A DNA stretch of 6,944 nt from JBEIFW01 sp044370695 (GTDB taxonomy: Bacteria > Actinomycetota > Acidimicrobiia > Acidimicrobiales > Ilumatobacteraceae): assembly GCA_044370695.1 (NCBI GenBank), contig JBILVB010000181.1, positions 1-6,944 of the forward strand, read 5' to 3'. The position numbers and the translations under genes are program-made. Under the pieces are notes generated by a model. It was not told where the DNA came from. It worked only from the letters and a program-made list of their open reading frames with translations, and made no database searches. This document shows, one piece after another, positions 5,374 through 6,944 of the stretch (within the stretch, counting starts at the first letter, position 1; each line of letters starts with the position of its first letter).

Positions 5374-5841
5374 TCACGCCCCGTCTGCGTGCAGGCGGCT
5401 GTAGTCCTGCACGTAGGCCTCCAACCGACGGAAACGCCAGCGCCCTTCGTAGCGCTCGTAGCGGTCCCGGTAGAAACCCACGATCCGCCAGCGCTCGTCG
5501 TTCGGATCGGTGTACTGCATGAGCAGGCTCCATCGCCCGCTCGCCGTGTCGCCGTCGACGTCGATCACCGGGTTGGTGACCATGTGCGAGGACCGGGCGA
5601 TACGACCGCTGGCCCGGATCGCCCCGAAGTGGGCCTTGATCGCCGCATGCCCCTCGCAGGGTCCGATCCGGGTGTCGTGCCACACCCCGTCGGGCGCGAA
5701 CAGCGCAGCGACGGCGTCACCGTCGTGGTCGTCGTCGCACGCCTCGCAGTACGCGACCTTCAGGCGGCGGATCGCCTCGACGTCCTCCAACAGACGCAGG
5801 CGGGCCCACACCCCACCGTCATCGGACCTGTTCTCGGTCAT
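5374..5841 (-). CDS. SnoaL-like/NTF2-fold protein
   Basis: The product has 155 residues, the normal size for a one-domain NTF2-like cone fold. It matches the SnoaL_4-type pattern: LLEDVEAIRRLKVAYCEACDD (17-37), a DHDGDAVAALFAPDGVW segment (38-54), a G-x-AAIKAHF helix (64-72), SSHMVTNPVIDVDGDTASGRW (84-104) and a final GFYRDRYERYEGRWRFRRLE (122-141). Family members include polyketide cyclases, dehydratases, isomerases and ring-hydroxylating dioxygenase beta-like proteins, so fold is clear and reaction is not. H86 and the acidic residues near D37-D39 are candidate pocket residues. The ATG at 5841 is chosen because GGGGAGG lies 7 bases upstream; the frame extends to 6123 only as arginine-rich shadow. 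It is the first gene of the three-gene operon. Confidence 0.88.
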   Translation of the reverse strand: MTENRSDDGGVWARLRLLEDVEAIRRLKVAYCEACDDDHDGDAVAALFAPDGVWHDTRIGPCEGHAAIKAHFGAIRASGRIARSSHMVTNPVIDVDGDTASGRWSLLMQYTDPNDERWRIVGFYRDRYERYEGRWRFRRLEAYVQDYSRLHADGA

Positions 5842-5984
5842 CGACCGCCCTCCCCGGTGTCGTTCGGACCGACCGTAGCGGCGCCGCCCGCCGGGGCAGT
5901 TCCGCCGGCGCGGTAACCGGAGCCGTCGTCGCCCGTCTCGTCGGTGACGGTGACAGCCGACCGACCACGACCTGGAGGAATCCG
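5842..5984. promoter_or_regulatory. Divergent intergenic region between SnoaL-like and lipoprotein genes
   Basis: This 143-base gap must carry the promoters of both the minus-strand operon and the plus-strand lipoprotein gene, as the two are divergent. The ribosome binding sites are clear: GGGGAGG on the minus strand (5855-5849) and GGAGGA on the plus strand (5974-5979). No consensus -35/-10 pair stands out in the very GC-rich sequence. TACGGT on the minus strand near 5875 is a weak -10 candidate. GCGCCG at 5881-5886 pairs with CGGCGC at 5906-5911, but such pairings are common at this base composition. Confidence 0.4.
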
Positions 5985-6944
5985 ATGTCCCCGACCGAGA
6001 CCACTTCCCGTCGTCGCCGTGGACCGACACGCTCGCTGCTGCTGGGCACCGGGCTGGCGCTGGCGCTCGTCGTCGCCGGGTGCGGCGGCGACGAGCGCGC
6101 GACCACCTCGACACCGCCCTCATCCGCAGGCGGCGCTTCGGGGCCGGCCGATCGCGGCACGAACAACGCCCTCGGTTCCGGGGGCGGTTCCCGCGACGAC
6201 CGACCCGACGGACCGCGACTCCACTGCGACGACGGGCTGTGTCTGGTCCCCATCACCGCTGATCGCGACACCGACGGCGACGGCGTCAGCGACGAAGACG
6301 AAAAGGCCGCCGGCACCGACCCGAACGACCCGGCGAGCCGCCCTCCGGTCGTCGAGCTCCTCGACCTGGCCTCCCGCGATTCGCTGCCGAGCTTCGGCGA
6401 GTTCCGCAGCGAGTTCGTCGTGCTGCCGTCCGTGGCACCGGACGGCCGTTCCCTGCAGTCCGCAGCTCCCTGGCCCGCACGCGACGACGCCCTGACCCGC
6501 CTCGGGGTCACCGGCGAACTGCTCCAACGGGCCGGCCTGACCGGCGGCCAGGCCGTGCGGGTCGCGGCGGATCCGCTCGCGCTCGGGGGCAAGAAGATCC
6601 AGACGCCGAGCGGACTGCCGGTGCGGGTCGGCGGCATGGCCGTCGGCCTGATCGCCGCGGGCGGCGAGACGAAGAAGGACATCACCGTGAACCCGAACGG
6701 GACCACCACCACCACGACGTACAACGACATTCGCGTCGGCAACGTCCGGACCGAGATCACCGAGAAGACCACCAAGGACGGCAACGGCACGACGAAGGGG
6801 TGGTCGCTCGAGGTCAAGACGACGACGAACAATGCCGACGGCAGCTCGACCACGAAGTTCGAGGAGTGCACGAAGTCGGGGTGCTCGACCCCGGTGACGG
6901 CGCAGACCCCGGCTCCTCCCGCCAGCCAGGCGCCCGCGGGCACC
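5985..6944 (+). CDS. Secreted lipoprotein with type-3 thrombospondin-like calcium motif (partial, runs off the window)
   Basis: The frame is open from ATG 5985 to the window end (320 residues, no stop). A basic N-terminus (RRRRGPTR, 9-16) and hydrophobic core lead to a lipobox VVAGC with lipidated C33, so the protein should be anchored outside the membrane. A low-complexity G/S/T/D linker follows, then C81 and C86, which could form a disulfide. D-R-D-T-D-G-D-G-V-S-D-E-D-E (93-106) followed by AAGTDPNDP is a thrombospondin type-3/EF-hand-like calcium-binding repeat. The later part, from about residue 235, is rich in T, N, K and G, with a TTTTTT run and strand-like alternation, suggesting an extended beta or repeat domain. 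GGAGGA lies 5 bases before the start. Function is unknown; an envelope or surface role is inferred. It is divergent from the SnoaL-like gene, and no functional link is shown. Confidence 0.82.
   Translation, partial: MSPTETTSRRRRGPTRSLLLGTGLALALVVAGCGGDERATTSTPPSSAGGASGPADRGTNNALGSGGGSRDDRPDGPRLHCDDGLCLVPITADRDTDGDGVSDEDEKAAGTDPNDPASRPPVVELLDLASRDSLPSFGEFRSEFVVLPSVAPDGRSLQSAAPWPARDDALTRLGVTGELLQRAGLTGGQAVRVAADPLALGGKKIQTPSGLPVRVGGMAVGLIAAGGETKKDITVNPNGTTTTTTYNDIRVGNVRTEITEKTTKDGNGTTKGWSLEVKTTTNNADGSSTTKFEECTKSGCSTPVTAQTPAPPASQAPAGT

Noticed and set aside
4287..5522. 411-residue open frame on the + strand
   Set aside because: Antisense to the SDR and SnoaL-like genes, whose motifs and ribosome binding sites are clear; composition is shadow-like.
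5881..5911. GCGCCG/CGGCGC inverted repeat in the divergent intergenic region
   Set aside because: Stem-forming pairs of this length are expected by chance at about 75 percent GC; no independent sign of an operator.
5819..6943. 374-residue open frame on the - strand
   Set aside because: Antisense to the lipoprotein frame, which has a ribosome binding site, lipobox and calcium motif; the minus-strand product is S/R/P/V-rich with no recognisable domain.

Overview
The window is GC-rich DNA with actinobacterial character: strong G/C preference at third codon positions, GTG starts, GGAGG-type ribosome binding sites, and gene families common in Actinomycetota. The gene mix would suit an Acidimicrobiia-type or related actinobacterium, but that placement is inference; there is no rRNA or marker gene to confirm it.

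The left part (1-about 3012) looks accessory. It opens with a tightly coupled + strand operon: the tail of an unseen gene (ends 75), a RipA-like three-helix membrane protein (72-566), a 97-residue unknown protein (563-856), an XRE-type HTH regulator (853-1113) and perhaps a 37-residue ORF (1110-1223). Each start overlaps the preceding stop by 4 bases. After an intergenic stretch comes a vapBC toxin-antitoxin pair (1446-2071) with a double GATATC operator-like element in front. Next is the N-terminal half of a DUF4143-type AAA ATPase (from 2227), which loses its family sequence near 2694. There it runs into a short IS3-transposase-like fragment (+) and what looks like the broken C-terminus of a TetR-type regulator (-). 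I read 2670-3012 as a recombination scar.

The right part (3013-6944) looks like ordinary metabolic chromosome. A minus-strand operon is transcribed from about 5841 down to 3013: a SnoaL-like protein, an extended SDR (dihydroflavonol-4-reductase-like) and a PhyH-type Fe(II)/2-oxoglutarate dioxygenase with an extra N-terminal domain that may be SCP2-like. Together they look like oxidation and reduction steps on a lipid, steroid, terpenoid or polyketide-like molecule; the substrate cannot be read from sequence. Divergent from it, across a 143-bp gap, is a lipoprotein gene with a calcium-binding type-3 thrombospondin-like motif, cut by the window end.

The best candidate for a little-described system is the membrane protein/unknown protein/XRE operon at the left edge, whose first gene lies mostly outside the window. 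Family assignments are by eye and memory; nothing was searched or computed.
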